A DNA stretch of 64,000 nucleotides from Luteimonas cucumeris (GCF_007830035.1 NZ_VLKN01000006.1:206142-270141); one strand, 5' to 3'; shown: positions 20,270-30,006, counted from the stretch's first letter. Translations and numbers: made by a program. The notes: generated by a model not told the origin, from the sequence alone.

Positions 20270-21409
20270 TCAGCCTTCGCAAGCTACCTTCAAGCCCAGC
20301 GTGGCCGCGATGTCGCGCCAGTCGAACGCGCCGACGCCCATGTCGTCGTGCACCGCGTAGAACACGCCCTGGGGGAAACGTTTCGTCGCGCCCTGGTGCA
20401 ACCACACGCCATCGGTATTGCCGACGGTCTCGCCGGCGAACGCGCCGAGGTGCGCAAGCGTGGCGCGATCCCAGACGTGGAACAGGCTGCGGTCCTTGAA
20501 CTGGTCGGTGGTGATCCAGTAGCCGCTGCCGTCGGTGCATTGCCACAGCGCGATGCCTTCGGCCTGCGCCTTGAACATCCCGAGGCCGAGCGTGCGTCCG
20601 CGGAAGCGCCCGTCCATGCCGTATTCGCGCACGGCAGTGCCGGTGGCGAGATCTTCCTCGGCGATCAGCAGGCGGTCGTGCGCCGCGTCGCCCCACAGCG
20701 ATTCGGGAACGCGGATCGCGCCCGCCGCCGTGGTGTCGCCGACGGTACCGGCGAGGGTCGCGGCCACGCGATCGCCATCGATGGAAACCGCATAGCGTTT
20801 GAAGCGCGCGCCCAGTTCGGCCAGCGGCGGCGGGATCTCGTCGCCGCGCGCATCCTCGCCGGCCATGTAGGCATCGCTGACCAGCACGTCGAAGCGGTTC
20901 GCGCCGGTCGGGTGCAACCAGAGCCCATAAGGCTTCTGCAGGTCGGCATCGCCGAAGCTGCCCAGCGATTGCATCCCCGGCAGGCGCAGCACCTGCACGC
21001 GATGGTTGTCGCGTTCGACCACGAACACCAGGTCGTCATGCACGAAGATGCCGTTGGGGCGGTCGAACTGTCCCGGCCCCGTGCCGCGGCTGCCGCGCGC
21101 CCCCAGCGCGGCGCCGGTGTCGCCGTCGTAGGCGACGAGGTGGCCGCTCTTCTTGCCGGTGGCCAACAGCAGCGCGCTGCCATCGGGCGCCATCCACAAC
21201 GCCGGCGAATCGATGTTGTCCTGCGGCGTCAGTGGGGTGACGAAGGCTTCCTTCACTACCCGGTGCGCGATGCCGCTGCCGGCCAGCATCGGATCGACCT
21301 CGGCGGTCTCGTCGGGTTCGCGATCGACCGCGGGCGTCGCACAACCGGGAAGCAGCGCCGCGAAACAAAGGGACAGAAGGATCGGCGCCAAGGCGTGATG
21401 AGGGGACAT
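20270..21409 (-). CDS. beta-propeller phytase (3-phytase-like) lipoprotein
   Basis: 379 residues from ATG 21409. Lipoprotein signal peptide with lipobox LPGC (Cys 23). The body has repeated propeller-blade patterns: TPQDNIDSPALWMAPDG, GKKSGHLVAYDGD, GPGQFDRPNGI, RDNHRVQVLRLPG, DRLLIAEEDLATGTAVREY and NTDGVWLHQGATKRFPQGVF. The acidic AEED and HDDMG segments match the calcium/phosphate site of beta-propeller phytases, which release phosphate from inositol hexakisphosphate. A longer open frame upstream is only the antisense of the receptor gene. It is divergent from a TonB-dependent receptor, the pairing expected for phytate use. Confidence 0.82.
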   Translation of the reverse strand: MSPHHALAPILLSLCFAALLPGCATPAVDREPDETAEVDPMLAGSGIAHRVVKEAFVTPLTPQDNIDSPALWMAPDGSALLLATGKKSGHLVAYDGDTGAALGARGSRGTGPGQFDRPNGIFVHDDLVFVVERDNHRVQVLRLPGMQSLGSFGDADLQKPYGLWLHPTGANRFDVLVSDAYMAGEDARGDEIPPPLAELGARFKRYAVSIDGDRVAATLAGTVGDTTAAGAIRVPESLWGDAAHDRLLIAEEDLATGTAVREYGMDGRFRGRTLGLGMFKAQAEGIALWQCTDGSGYWITTDQFKDRSLFHVWDRATLAHLGAFAGETVGNTDGVWLHQGATKRFPQGVFYAVHDDMGVGAFDWRDIAATLGLKVACEG

Positions 21410-21489
21410 GCGGACTCGTAGATGACGGAAAGACGAAGTTTGTATCACCATCCGGTGTCGGAATTGTTGCGGAACGCGCCCTGCCATGA

Positions 21490-21507
21490 CAGGCACGCGA
21501 CTGTCAC
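21490..21507 (+). promoter_or_regulatory. candidate Pho box (PhoB site)
   Basis: CAGGCAC-GCGA-CTGTCAC. The second 7-mer matches the CTGTCA(T/C) consensus fully and the first at four of seven, with the standard 4-bp spacer. It is located between the divergent phytase and receptor genes, 61 bp before the receptor ATG. It would make the pair phosphate-starvation inducible. Confidence 0.45.
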
Positions 21508-21568
21508 ATGGCCGCAATGCGATCCCTTTACATCTGCGCGATTCATTTCTTACGGAACCGCGCCACAG

Positions 21569-23902
21569 ATGAAGAAGAACCTGCTTGCCCTCGGCCTGCT
21601 GCAGGCCATCGCCGCTACCACGCTGGCGGCGACGCCGACGCAGTCGCACGCGCAGGATGCGGTTGCCACGACCAACACTGCAGTGACCACCGAAATGGAA
21701 CGCATGGTGGTCAACGGCCAGATCGTCTACCGCAACCGCACCGACGACATCGCGCCGGTGCTGTCCTACGACCTGGAATTCTTCCAGCGGTTCGAGCCGC
21801 GCACCGTCGGCGACATGCTCAAGCGCGTGCCCAGCGTGGCCTTCCTGTCCGACGTGCTGGAATACGACGGCGCGCGCCTGCGTGGCCTGGATGCGAGCTA
21901 CACGCAGATCCTGATCAACGGCAAGAAGGTGCCTGGCGGCGGCGAGGACCGCTCGTTCTATGTGGACCGCATTCCCGCCGAGGTGGTGGAGCGGATCGAG
22001 ATCGTGCGCAGTCCCAGCGCCAACCGCTCCGGCGATGCGGTTGCCGGCGCGATCAACATCGTGCTGCGCGATGCCTACGAGTTCGACGGCGGCTACGTGC
22101 GCCTGGGCGCGTCGCGTTTCGACGACGGCGAGGTGAAGCCTGCCGCCGCGGTCGTGGCCAGTGGTGACCTCGGCGGCGGACGCCTGCTTGGCGGCATCAG
22201 CCGGCAGGGCCGCTACAACCCCAAGCAGAAGCTGAGCCTGCGTTACGACGCGCCGGGCGGCGAGTTCCAGGATCGCGAGGAGCAGAGCGATACCCGCGAT
22301 GGCGACGACACCTCCGCCAACCTGTCGTGGGTGCGCGAGTTCGACGGCGCCAAGCTGGCGCTGTCCGGCCTGTACGTGCGCACCGACCGCACCGAGACCG
22401 AGCACTCGCTGGAATTCAATGATCCGGTCAGCAGCGCGCGCGAGAATCTGCTGTCGATCAACGACCAGGTCGAGGACATCCGCCAGGACAACTTCGCCCT
22501 GAAGGCGGAACTCGACGTCGACATGGCCGGCGGCCGCACCCGCATCGATGGCAGCTTCTCGCGATATGACGACGACACCGTCTCCACCGAGCAGGAGACC
22601 GGCTTCGACGATGACGACACGCCACCGTCGTGGGACGGCTTCGAAGGTGTGCGTACCCTGACCGCGCTGCGCGACGACGAAGTGGCGTTCACCCTGGCGC
22701 ACCAGCGCGATGTCGGCGCGGCGAAGCTGGATTTCGGCGTGGATTACACCGGCAAGGATCGCGACCTGGCGTTGCGGGTTTCCGAAGTAGAGGCGGAGGA
22801 AGAAGGCGAGCTGCTGCCGCCGTATGAAGACTTCGACCTCACCGCCAGCACCATCGAGGAACGCCGCATCGATCCCTACCTGATGCTGACCGGGCAGTCC
22901 GGCAACCTGGAATGGGAAACCGGCCTGCGTTACGAGACCACGCGCAGCGATATCCGCGTCGATGGCGAGCAGTGGGACAACGACTACTCGGCGCTGCTGC
23001 CGTCCGCGCACCTGCGCTGGAATGTCACCGATGCCGACCGGCTGAGCCTGTCGCTGGCGCGCACCGTGCGCCGCCCCGACTTCAACTACCTTGCGCCGGT
23101 GTTCCTGGAAGGCGAATACGGCGACAACGACTTCATCGGCAATCCGTTGCTGGAACAGGAAAACGCCTGGGGCGTGGACCTGGGCTTCGAACACCGCCTC
23201 GGCCGCCAGGGCGTGGTCGGCGTCAATGTGTTCTACCGCGACGTGAAGGACCTGATCGAACTGGTCAACCACGGCGAGCCCAGCGCGACTGCGCTGGAGG
23301 ATTTCGAGGACGAGGTCGAGGATTTCCTCGAAGACAATCCCGACGCCACGCCCGACACGCCCGGCTATCCGGTGCTGGAGGCGGACAGCTTCGTCTACAG
23401 CGCTGCGAACGTCGGCGACGGCAAGGTCTACGGCGTCGAACTGGACCTGTCCACGCCGCTGACCGCGTTCGGCATGCCCGACACGGGTGTGTTCCTCAAC
23501 TACTCCTGGCTCGACAGCAAGGTCGACGACGGTCTCGGCGAGCGTCGCTTCAACAACCAGGCGCGCTATGTGCTCAACGTCGGCTTCATCCAGGACCTGG
23601 AATCGATCAATTCCAGTTTCGGCATCAGCTATCGGCGCCAGGGCGGCGCGGAGTCACGCGTGATCGGCGAGGAAGTGGAGACCACGTACGGCGCCGATCT
23701 TGAAGCCTTCGTCGAGAAGCGCTTCGGCGAAAGCTGGAGCGTGCGCCTGACCGGCAACAACCTGCTGGATGCGAAGAAGCAGGAAACCTTCCACAAGTTC
23801 AACACACGGCTGGACCAGATCGAGCGCAGTTACGACGAGTTCGAGCTGGAATCCGAGCAGTCCGGGCGCGTGTACCAGCTGGTGGTGCGTTACGCGTTCT
23901 GA
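21569..23902 (+). CDS. TonB-dependent outer-membrane receptor
   Basis: 777 residues from ATG 21569, with signal peptide MKKNLLALGLLQAIAATTLA. A TonB-box-like ERMVVNG lies at about 44-50. The plug domain includes TVGDMLKRVPSV, LRGLDASYTQILINGKKVPG and VERIEIVRSPSANRSGDAVAGAINIV. A beta-barrel follows, ending in the terminal aromatic residue (VVRYAF). It is an active outer-membrane transporter. The divergent phytase gene and a candidate Pho box suggest phytate or an inositol phosphate as substrate; this is inference. Confidence 0.93.
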   Translation: MKKNLLALGLLQAIAATTLAATPTQSHAQDAVATTNTAVTTEMERMVVNGQIVYRNRTDDIAPVLSYDLEFFQRFEPRTVGDMLKRVPSVAFLSDVLEYDGARLRGLDASYTQILINGKKVPGGGEDRSFYVDRIPAEVVERIEIVRSPSANRSGDAVAGAINIVLRDAYEFDGGYVRLGASRFDDGEVKPAAAVVASGDLGGGRLLGGISRQGRYNPKQKLSLRYDAPGGEFQDREEQSDTRDGDDTSANLSWVREFDGAKLALSGLYVRTDRTETEHSLEFNDPVSSARENLLSINDQVEDIRQDNFALKAELDVDMAGGRTRIDGSFSRYDDDTVSTEQETGFDDDDTPPSWDGFEGVRTLTALRDDEVAFTLAHQRDVGAAKLDFGVDYTGKDRDLALRVSEVEAEEEGELLPPYEDFDLTASTIEERRIDPYLMLTGQSGNLEWETGLRYETTRSDIRVDGEQWDNDYSALLPSAHLRWNVTDADRLSLSLARTVRRPDFNYLAPVFLEGEYGDNDFIGNPLLEQENAWGVDLGFEHRLGRQGVVGVNVFYRDVKDLIELVNHGEPSATALEDFEDEVEDFLEDNPDATPDTPGYPVLEADSFVYSAANVGDGKVYGVELDLSTPLTAFGMPDTGVFLNYSWLDSKVDDGLGERRFNNQARYVLNVGFIQDLESINSSFGISYRRQGGAESRVIGEEVETTYGADLEAFVEKRFGESWSVRLTGNNLLDAKKQETFHKFNTRLDQIERSYDEFELESEQSGRVYQLVVRYAF

Positions 23903-23914
23903 GTAATGGCGCGT

Positions 23915-23943
23915 GGCGGGTCGGGGCTATGCCTCGACCCGCC
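23915..23943. terminator. hairpin between convergent genes, possible bidirectional terminator
   Basis: Stem GGCGGGTCG / CGACCCGCC with an 11-nt loop, 12 bp after the receptor stop and 35 bp from the end of the converging M64 gene. There is no T-run, so intrinsic termination is uncertain. Confidence 0.4.
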
Positions 23944-23977
23944 TGGCGTACCCGCAGGCATCGGTGGACAGGGCAGG

Positions 23978-25414
23978 CTACTTGCCCGAATACAGGTCGA
24001 TGATCTGCTCGACCGCGTCACGGCAGACGCGGCAGAAGGCATCGCTGCGGTCGAACATCAGGCATTGCATCTGCGGGCGGAAATAGCCCGAGGCTTCGTA
24101 GTTGGCGCCTTCGAAGGCGCCCACCTCGTCGCGGTGCGGAGCTTCGGCGAACAACTGCTCGTTGTAGGCCAGTTCCGCGCGGAACAGAGCTTCCATCTCC
24201 GATTCCGGACGCTGCTGCGCACGCAGCTCGACGCGCTGCTTCTGGAATTCGCGCGAGCGCGCCTCGAACTGCGCCTTCGGCCACGGCGTCGGCACCGGCG
24301 TTTCCGCACGCACGTGGTGGCGCCATTTCAGCTGCTTCGGATCGTGCAGGGCGGTGACATTGGGCTCCCAGGGTTCGACCTGCGAAGTGCCGGTCAGGTA
24401 GCCCACCGGCGAGGTATAGTACTCGTCGGCCAGTCCGGCGAAGTGGTGGCCGAACTCGTGCACGAACAGGTAGTTCGCGAAGTCGTTGCCGGCTGCGGCC
24501 GTGCTGAACTGGCCGAAGATGCCGCCGCCGCCATAGGTCTGGTTGTTGACCAGGATCTCGATGAATTCGTAGGGCGCGTGCTGCGCGATCTCGCGCAGGG
24601 CGCGGTTGTCCAGCGCCAGCACGTAGCGTTCGCTGCCGAAGATGTCGTAGCGGGTGCCGAGCTCGGAGGCGTGGTAGTCGCCGGTCGACGGTCGCGACAC
24701 GCCCGATTCCGGCGTCGGCGACATCAGCGCCCAGACATTGAAGTCGCCGGCACGTTCGCGGAACGGCGACACGGTGAACAGGTAGTCGCTCATGCGGCGC
24801 GCGTCGGCGATGAACTTGTCGGCATCGGCCGCGGTGTAGCCGTCGCCGATGATGAGCAGGTCCACCTTGTGCGCCGACGGGCCATTGTCGCGGATCGCGA
24901 TGGGCTCGAGTGGCGAGGGCAGGCTACCGCGCTGGATGTCCTGCGCCTGCGGATCGACGTCGATGCTCCACACCGGAACGAAAGCGTTGTTCGTATCGCG
25001 CTCGAACAGGCGCACGCGCACGGGACGGTCGGGAGCCGGGAAGCGCAGCGATTCCTGGAAGCCGCGGGTCAGCTTGGCAGCTTCCGCGGTGGTGCGCCAT
25101 TCGGCGAACACGGTGCTGAAGCCGCGCGAGAACAGCACGGTGCCGGTTTGCGCATCGACGACCTCGAACCTGTTGTGGCCGCGGTTGCTGTCGTCGATTG
25201 GCCTTGCCGGATTTCCCGGCCATGGCAGCGGTTCGATCACGATGCGGTCGATGGCGTAATGCTGGGTCCTGGCATCGCCGGTGTGGAAGTAATCCAGCCG
25301 CATCGTGCGCGTGGCAGGCGTGGCGGCAACTGCCGTAGCGAGGAGGCCGGCGACCGCGAGCGCGCACGCTGCGACGAACCGGATCAGGATGCGAGAGGCG
25401 GGGAGGTGGTCCAT
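23978..25414 (-). CDS. M64 family (IgA-peptidase-like) secreted metallopeptidase
   Basis: 478 residues from ATG 25414, chosen because it gives a compact signal peptide (RFVAACALAVAGLLATAVAA); ATGs at 25426 and 25456 are also in frame. The zinc site HEFGHHFAGLADEYY fits HExxHxxGxxDE of peptidase family M64. Upstream, DLLIIGDGYTAADADKFIADA is a conserved M64 segment. C-terminal CLMFDRSDAFCRVCRDAVEQ has paired cysteines. The gene is probably a periplasmic or exported protease. It converges with the TonB receptor and diverges from the M1 aminopeptidase. Confidence 0.9.
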   Translation of the reverse strand: MDHLPASRILIRFVAACALAVAGLLATAVAATPATRTMRLDYFHTGDARTQHYAIDRIVIEPLPWPGNPARPIDDSNRGHNRFEVVDAQTGTVLFSRGFSTVFAEWRTTAEAAKLTRGFQESLRFPAPDRPVRVRLFERDTNNAFVPVWSIDVDPQAQDIQRGSLPSPLEPIAIRDNGPSAHKVDLLIIGDGYTAADADKFIADARRMSDYLFTVSPFRERAGDFNVWALMSPTPESGVSRPSTGDYHASELGTRYDIFGSERYVLALDNRALREIAQHAPYEFIEILVNNQTYGGGGIFGQFSTAAAGNDFANYLFVHEFGHHFAGLADEYYTSPVGYLTGTSQVEPWEPNVTALHDPKQLKWRHHVRAETPVPTPWPKAQFEARSREFQKQRVELRAQQRPESEMEALFRAELAYNEQLFAEAPHRDEVGAFEGANYEASGYFRPQMQCLMFDRSDAFCRVCRDAVEQIIDLYSGK

Positions 25415-25632
25415 GGCTCGGCCCATGACGAGTGGGATGCCAGTGTAATCGTGCATGCCATCGGCAGACCTGCGTGGCTACGGGGACCTGCGCGATCGAC
25501 AAAAACCTCGACTGCCATGACTTCCGGGGGATGGGGTGACGCCAGCGCGGCCCCATCATCGACGGGGTTGCACTTACGTCTGGCGCACGCGCCGACTTTG
25601 GCCTGCAGGCCACAGCTCCTCGAGGAAATTCC

Positions 25633-28290
25633 ATGCGTCGCACCCTGGTATCCGCTATCGCGCTGGCGCTCGCCGGCTTGTCCGCCACCGCCATCGCGCA
25701 GGCGCCGGCGCCCGGCACGGCGCCGGTGGTGCAGGCCACCACGCAGTTGCCGCGCGACGTGCGTCCGGTTCACTACGACGTGGCGGTAGTGCCGCATGCC
25801 GACAAGCTTAGCTTCGACGGCAAGGCGACGATCACGGTCGACGTGCTGGCGCCGACGCCGAGCATCACGCTCAATGCGGTCGGCATGGAATTCGCCTCGG
25901 CGCAGTTGAAGCCGGTCGCCGGCACGGCGACCTATCCGGCGCCGCAGGTGAAGCTGGACGAGAAGGCGCAGACCGCGACGTTCGTGTTCGCGCAGCCGCT
26001 GCCGGCAGGGCAGTACCAGCTGACGCTGGACTACACCGGGAAAATCGGCACCCAGGCCAACGGCCTGTTCGCGATCGACTACGAGAACAAGGCCGGCAAG
26101 CAACGCGCGCTGTACACGCAGTTCGAGAATTCCGATGCGCGCAAGTTCATCCCGTCCTGGGACGAACCCAACCACAAGGCCACCTTCGACCTGACCGCGA
26201 CCGTGCCCGCGGCACAGATGGCGGTCAGCAACATGCCGGTGGCCGAAAGCACCGACCTGGGCAACGGGCTCAAGCGCGTGCGCTTCGGCACGTCGCCGAA
26301 GATGTCGACCTACCTGCTGTTCTTCGGCCTGGGCGATTTCGATCGGGCCACGGCCAAGGCCGGCGATACCGAAGTCGGCGTGGTCACGCAGAAGGGACTG
26401 ATCGAGCAGGCGCGCTTCGCGCTGGATTCGTCGGTGGACGTGTTGCGCGAGTACAACGACTACTTCGGCGTGGCCTATCCGTTGCCGAAGCTCGACAACG
26501 TCGCCTCGCCGGGTCGCAGCCAGTTCTTCGGCGCGATGGAGAACTGGGGCGCGATCTACACCTTCGAATACGCGATGTTGCTGGACCCGAGCATCTCGAC
26601 GCTGTCCGACAAGCAGGGCGTGTTCTCGATCGCCGCGCACGAGATTGCGCACCAGTGGTTCGGCGACCTGGTGACGATGAGCTGGTGGGACGACCTGTGG
26701 CTCAACGAAGGCTTCGCCTCGTGGATGGCCTCGCGCACCACCGAGAAGCTGCATCCGGAATGGAACACCGCGCTGGAGGCGGTGGGCGCGCGCGAGTCGG
26801 CGATGAACCGCGATGCGGTCGCCACCACGCATCCGGTGGTGCAGCACGTGCAGACGGTGGAGCAGGCCAGCCAGGCCTTCGACGCGATCACCTATTCCAA
26901 GGGCGAGGCGGTGATCCGCATGCTGGAAGGCTACGTCGGCGAGGATGCCTGGCGCGAAGGCGTGCGCAGCTACATGAAGAAGCACGCCTACGGCAACACC
27001 GTTTCAGACGACCTGTGGAAGCAGATGGAGGCCGCGGCAGGCAAACCCATCCTCGACATCGCGCATGACTTCACCCTGCAGCCGGGCGTGCCGCTGATCC
27101 GCGTCGAATCGGCGCAGTGCAAGGACGGCAACACCACGTTGCAGCTGACGCAGGGCGAGTTCACCAAGGATCGTCCCGGCAAGAAGCCACTGTCGTGGCG
27201 GGTGCCGGTGATCGCGCAGGCGATCGGCGGCGAGCCGGTGCGGGCGATGGTCAGCGGCGGCAGTGCCAGCGTCGAGGTGCCCGGCTGTGCGCCGGTGATC
27301 GTCAACGCCGGACAGAGTGGCTACTACCGCACGCTGTACGCGCCGGAGCAGTTCTCCGAGATCCGCGACGGCTTCGTCAAGCTGGCGCCGATCGATCAGC
27401 TCGGCCTGATCAACGACACCTGGGCGCTGAGCATGGCCGGCGCGCAGCCGGCATCGCGCTTCCTCGACCTGGCCAGCGCCACACCGGTCGATGCCGATCC
27501 GCAGTTGTGGGGCGACATCGCCGGCAGCCTCGGCAGCCTGGATTCGTATTACCGCGGCGACGCGGCGCGGCAGGCGACGTTCCGCAAGTTCGCGATCGCA
27601 CAGCTGGCACCGGTGTTCGCGCGCGTCGGCTGGCAGGCGCGCGCCGACGAAAACGGTCCGACCACGATCCTGCGCACGCAGCTGATCGGCACGCTGGCGG
27701 CCCTGGGCGATGACGCCGTGATCGAAGAGGCGCGGCGTCGCTACGCGGCGCAGGACAGCGATCCGCAGGCGATGCCGGCGGCATTGCGCAAGACCATCCT
27801 CGCGGTGGTGGCGAACCATGCGGACGCGGCGACCTGGGACAAGCTGCATGCGGCGGCGAAAGTGGAGAAGACGCCGATGGTGAAGGACCAGTTGTACGCG
27901 CTGCTGTCCATTGCCGAGGACCCGGCGCTTGCCCGGCGCGCACTGGATCTGGCGCTGACCGACGAGCCGGGCGCCACCAACAGCGCCGGCATGATCGGCA
28001 TCGTTTCGCGGCAGCATCCGGAACTGGCCTTCGACTACGCCGTCGCCCATCGCGCGCAGGTCGACAAGCTGGTCGACACGACCTCGCGCAGCGCCTACTA
28101 CCCGGCGCTGGGCAACAGTTCGCTGGATCCGGCCATGGTCGGCAAGATCAAGGCGTTCGCCGATGCGTACATCGAGGCCGGTTCGCGCCGCGCTGCGGAG
28201 ACGTCGATCGCCAACATCCTCTACCGCAGCAAGGTGCGCAACGAGCGTCTGCCGGAAGTGGATGCGTGGTTGTCCAGGAACGGCGCGTAG
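25633..28290 (+). CDS. secreted M1 family aminopeptidase
   Basis: 885 residues with signal peptide MRRTLVSAIALALAGLSATAIAQ. Exopeptidase motif GAMENWG and zinc motif HEIAHQWFGDLVTMSWWDDLWLNEGF (HExxH-x18-E) are intact, and a C-terminal ERAP1-like helical domain follows (about 540-870). It removes N-terminal residues from peptides, here likely in the periplasm. The TAG stop overlaps the first bases of a dispersed palindromic repeat. Confidence 0.96.
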   Translation: MRRTLVSAIALALAGLSATAIAQAPAPGTAPVVQATTQLPRDVRPVHYDVAVVPHADKLSFDGKATITVDVLAPTPSITLNAVGMEFASAQLKPVAGTATYPAPQVKLDEKAQTATFVFAQPLPAGQYQLTLDYTGKIGTQANGLFAIDYENKAGKQRALYTQFENSDARKFIPSWDEPNHKATFDLTATVPAAQMAVSNMPVAESTDLGNGLKRVRFGTSPKMSTYLLFFGLGDFDRATAKAGDTEVGVVTQKGLIEQARFALDSSVDVLREYNDYFGVAYPLPKLDNVASPGRSQFFGAMENWGAIYTFEYAMLLDPSISTLSDKQGVFSIAAHEIAHQWFGDLVTMSWWDDLWLNEGFASWMASRTTEKLHPEWNTALEAVGARESAMNRDAVATTHPVVQHVQTVEQASQAFDAITYSKGEAVIRMLEGYVGEDAWREGVRSYMKKHAYGNTVSDDLWKQMEAAAGKPILDIAHDFTLQPGVPLIRVESAQCKDGNTTLQLTQGEFTKDRPGKKPLSWRVPVIAQAIGGEPVRAMVSGGSASVEVPGCAPVIVNAGQSGYYRTLYAPEQFSEIRDGFVKLAPIDQLGLINDTWALSMAGAQPASRFLDLASATPVDADPQLWGDIAGSLGSLDSYYRGDAARQATFRKFAIAQLAPVFARVGWQARADENGPTTILRTQLIGTLAALGDDAVIEEARRRYAAQDSDPQAMPAALRKTILAVVANHADAATWDKLHAAAKVEKTPMVKDQLYALLSIAEDPALARRALDLALTDEPGATNSAGMIGIVSRQHPELAFDYAVAHRAQVDKLVDTTSRSAYYPALGNSSLDPAMVGKIKAFADAYIEAGSRRAAETSIANILYRSKVRNERLPEVDAWLSRNGA

Positions 28291-28380
28291 CAGGGCGCAG
28301 CAAGCGCAGCGCAATGCGCCGGATGACTATCCGGAGATCGCACATACGGCGCATTACGCCTGCAGCCAATGTGCCCTACG
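28287..28380. repeat. dispersed palindrome, GTAGGGCGCAATA family, diverged copy 3
   Basis: GTAGCAGGGCGCAGCAAGCG at one end and CAGCCAATGTGCCCTACG at the other, with CATACGGCGCATTACGCC inside. Its left end supplies the stop codon of the M1 aminopeptidase gene, suggesting insertion at the 3' end of that gene. Confidence 0.75.
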
Positions 28381-28398
28381 GGAGCTGCCACCCAAGGT

Positions 28399-28507
28399 CA
28401 TCGCACCGATCATCGGCTCCGGCGGCTTCGAGGCGCCGGTGCAGTTCTACCAGACCGGGTTTATCCATGCCTGGTTCTTCAGGCGCGCATCGGGCAATGC
28501 CGGCTGA
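28399..28507 (+). pseudogene. possible relic of a cassette gene (C-terminal fragment)
   Basis: An open frame reads IAPIIGSGGFEAPVQFYQTG then FIHAWFFRRASGNAG and a TGA stop that overlaps the R''-like box of the attC relic at 28502. The upstream part is lost into the palindromic repeat. No family is recognised. The stop-in-attC layout is the reason for proposing a decayed cassette. Confidence 0.3.
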
Positions 28508-28550
28508 CAATCGATTCAAGCCGAAGCCGCTGCGCAGGGCTGCTTGATCC
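28502..28550 (+). repeat. degenerate attC relic
   Basis: GGCTGACAATCGATTCAAGC continued by CGAAGCCGCTGCGCAGGGCTGCTTGATCC aligns closely with the array attC left half (CCTAACAATTCATTCAAGCC, GAAGCCGCTTCGCGG). L' is altered and no R' GTTRRRY follows. The ending GCTTGATC is shared with the truncated terminal attC at 56962. Confidence 0.5.
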
Positions 28551-28665
28551 CGGCGGCTTCCAGCCGCGACGGCGTCCAGAGGCAAGCGGTGTTGCGCAGC
28601 TGCTCAACGGCTCGCTGGATCCGATGATAGCCGGCAAGATCAAGGCCCACGCCATGCGGGCGATT

Positions 28666-29847
28666 TCAATCGAGGGCTACCAATCGATCCGATGGCGCTC
28701 CGGTGGCGGAAGACGGTATCGGCAGCGAGTGGCGGGGCAGGTCGATGGTGAAGACGCAGCCTGTGTCGGGAACATTGCGGACGCTGAGGATGCCATCGTT
28801 GGCTTCCACGCTGCGGCGCGAAATGGACAGACCCAGCCCCAGGCCGCTTTTGTCCTCGCCGCTCTGCGTGAAAGGCAGGAACATCTTTTCGGCGTCGCCA
28901 GGCGGCAGGCCACCGCAATGGTCTTCGACATCGATCAGGATACGGTCGGCCACCGCGTACGCATTGAGCGTGACTTCGCTGTGCGCATGCGTGAACTTGA
29001 AGGCGTTCTGCAGCAGATTGCCCACCGCCGACAGAAGCAGGTCCCGGTCCGCGTCGATAGCCAGCAGCGGATCGACCGCCGATACGGTCAATGCGCAGCC
29101 CTTGGCCTGCGCCTCGAGCGAGGCCGAGAGTTTCAATTCCGCGATGAAGTTGGCGAGCGAAAACAAGCGATTCTGCAATGGCATTCCCGCCGTCATCCGC
29201 ACTTCGGCCAGCGAGCGGTCTATCAGATTGGCCAGGCCTATCAGGGCGCGATCGAGCACCGCGCCTGTGGCGCCGGACAAGCCGACGTTGCCTTGCTTGA
29301 TCACCGACAGTGCGAGCGTGGCGGTGCACAGCAGGTTGCGCAATTCGTGCGCGAAAAACCCCAATCGTTCGTTCAACGCGTCGGCCTGCCTGTCGGCAAC
29401 GACGAAATCGTGTTGGTAACCGAATTCGGTGACGGCATTGGCGATGGCATTGTCCAGGCAGCGGTTGAGCGTCCTGAACTCGTCGATTTCGATCGTGGCG
29501 CCTTGTTCGAAGGCCAGGTCCGTGATGGCTTGGCAAAGATCGCCGTAATCGTGGACAACTTCCTCGACGGTGAAACCGTGCAGCAGCAACTCCTTGCCGT
29601 GCTGCGCTGCGGATTCGCCGATTTCGGACAATGCCGGTTTGCCTCCACCCGTTGGCCCGGACACTTTGCGGCTGAGCATGGGGTGCGCTGTCTGCTCCAC
29701 CTGCAGCGTCTTGATGAGTTGCTCGAGAAAAACGGTTATTCCGTGTTCCAGTTCATTCTCGGGCATGCCGGGTGGCGCGCGCTGGGCGACCTTGACCCTG
29801 CAGCGGGCGATCAGTTCGGCGCGGTTCGCTTTGAGGAAGTCATGCAT
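28666..29847 (-). CDS. sensor histidine kinase (cytoplasmic)
   Basis: About 393 residues from ATG 29847; an in-frame ATG at 29943 is possible. The N-terminal helical domain (MHDFLKANRAELIARCRVKV) resembles an RsbRD-type sensor module. The kinase core has H-box FFAHELRNLL, N-box NLLQNAFKFTH, G1 DHCGGLPPGDAE and G2 GLGLGLSI. There are no transmembrane segments. No response regulator is adjacent, so it is an orphan kinase. The 375 bp between it and the M1 gene hold only the palindrome and attC relic. Confidence 0.9.
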   Translation of the reverse strand: MHDFLKANRAELIARCRVKVAQRAPPGMPENELEHGITVFLEQLIKTLQVEQTAHPMLSRKVSGPTGGGKPALSEIGESAAQHGKELLLHGFTVEEVVHDYGDLCQAITDLAFEQGATIEIDEFRTLNRCLDNAIANAVTEFGYQHDFVVADRQADALNERLGFFAHELRNLLCTATLALSVIKQGNVGLSGATGAVLDRALIGLANLIDRSLAEVRMTAGMPLQNRLFSLANFIAELKLSASLEAQAKGCALTVSAVDPLLAIDADRDLLLSAVGNLLQNAFKFTHAHSEVTLNAYAVADRILIDVEDHCGGLPPGDAEKMFLPFTQSGEDKSGLGLGLSISRRSVEANDGILSVRNVPDTGCVFTIDLPRHSLPIPSSATGAPSDRLVALD

Positions 29848-30006
29848 CACCCAGGCACGATACGCCCTATTCTGGTCCGTTATCCGCAACCGCTCCGGTT
29901 TGGCCGACAAGCCGACCAACGGTGCCGAAACCAAGACCGCCAAGGGCGGTTAGGGGGAGCCTGGGAGCGGCGGCAGAAGTGCAGATGGCTGAGGCAGGAC
30001 AGCGCC

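Noticed and set aside
20270..23272. 1000-residue minus-strand open frame
   Set aside because: Only its last 379 codons are the phytase gene. The rest is the antisense of the TonB receptor and contains no start with a ribosome-binding site.
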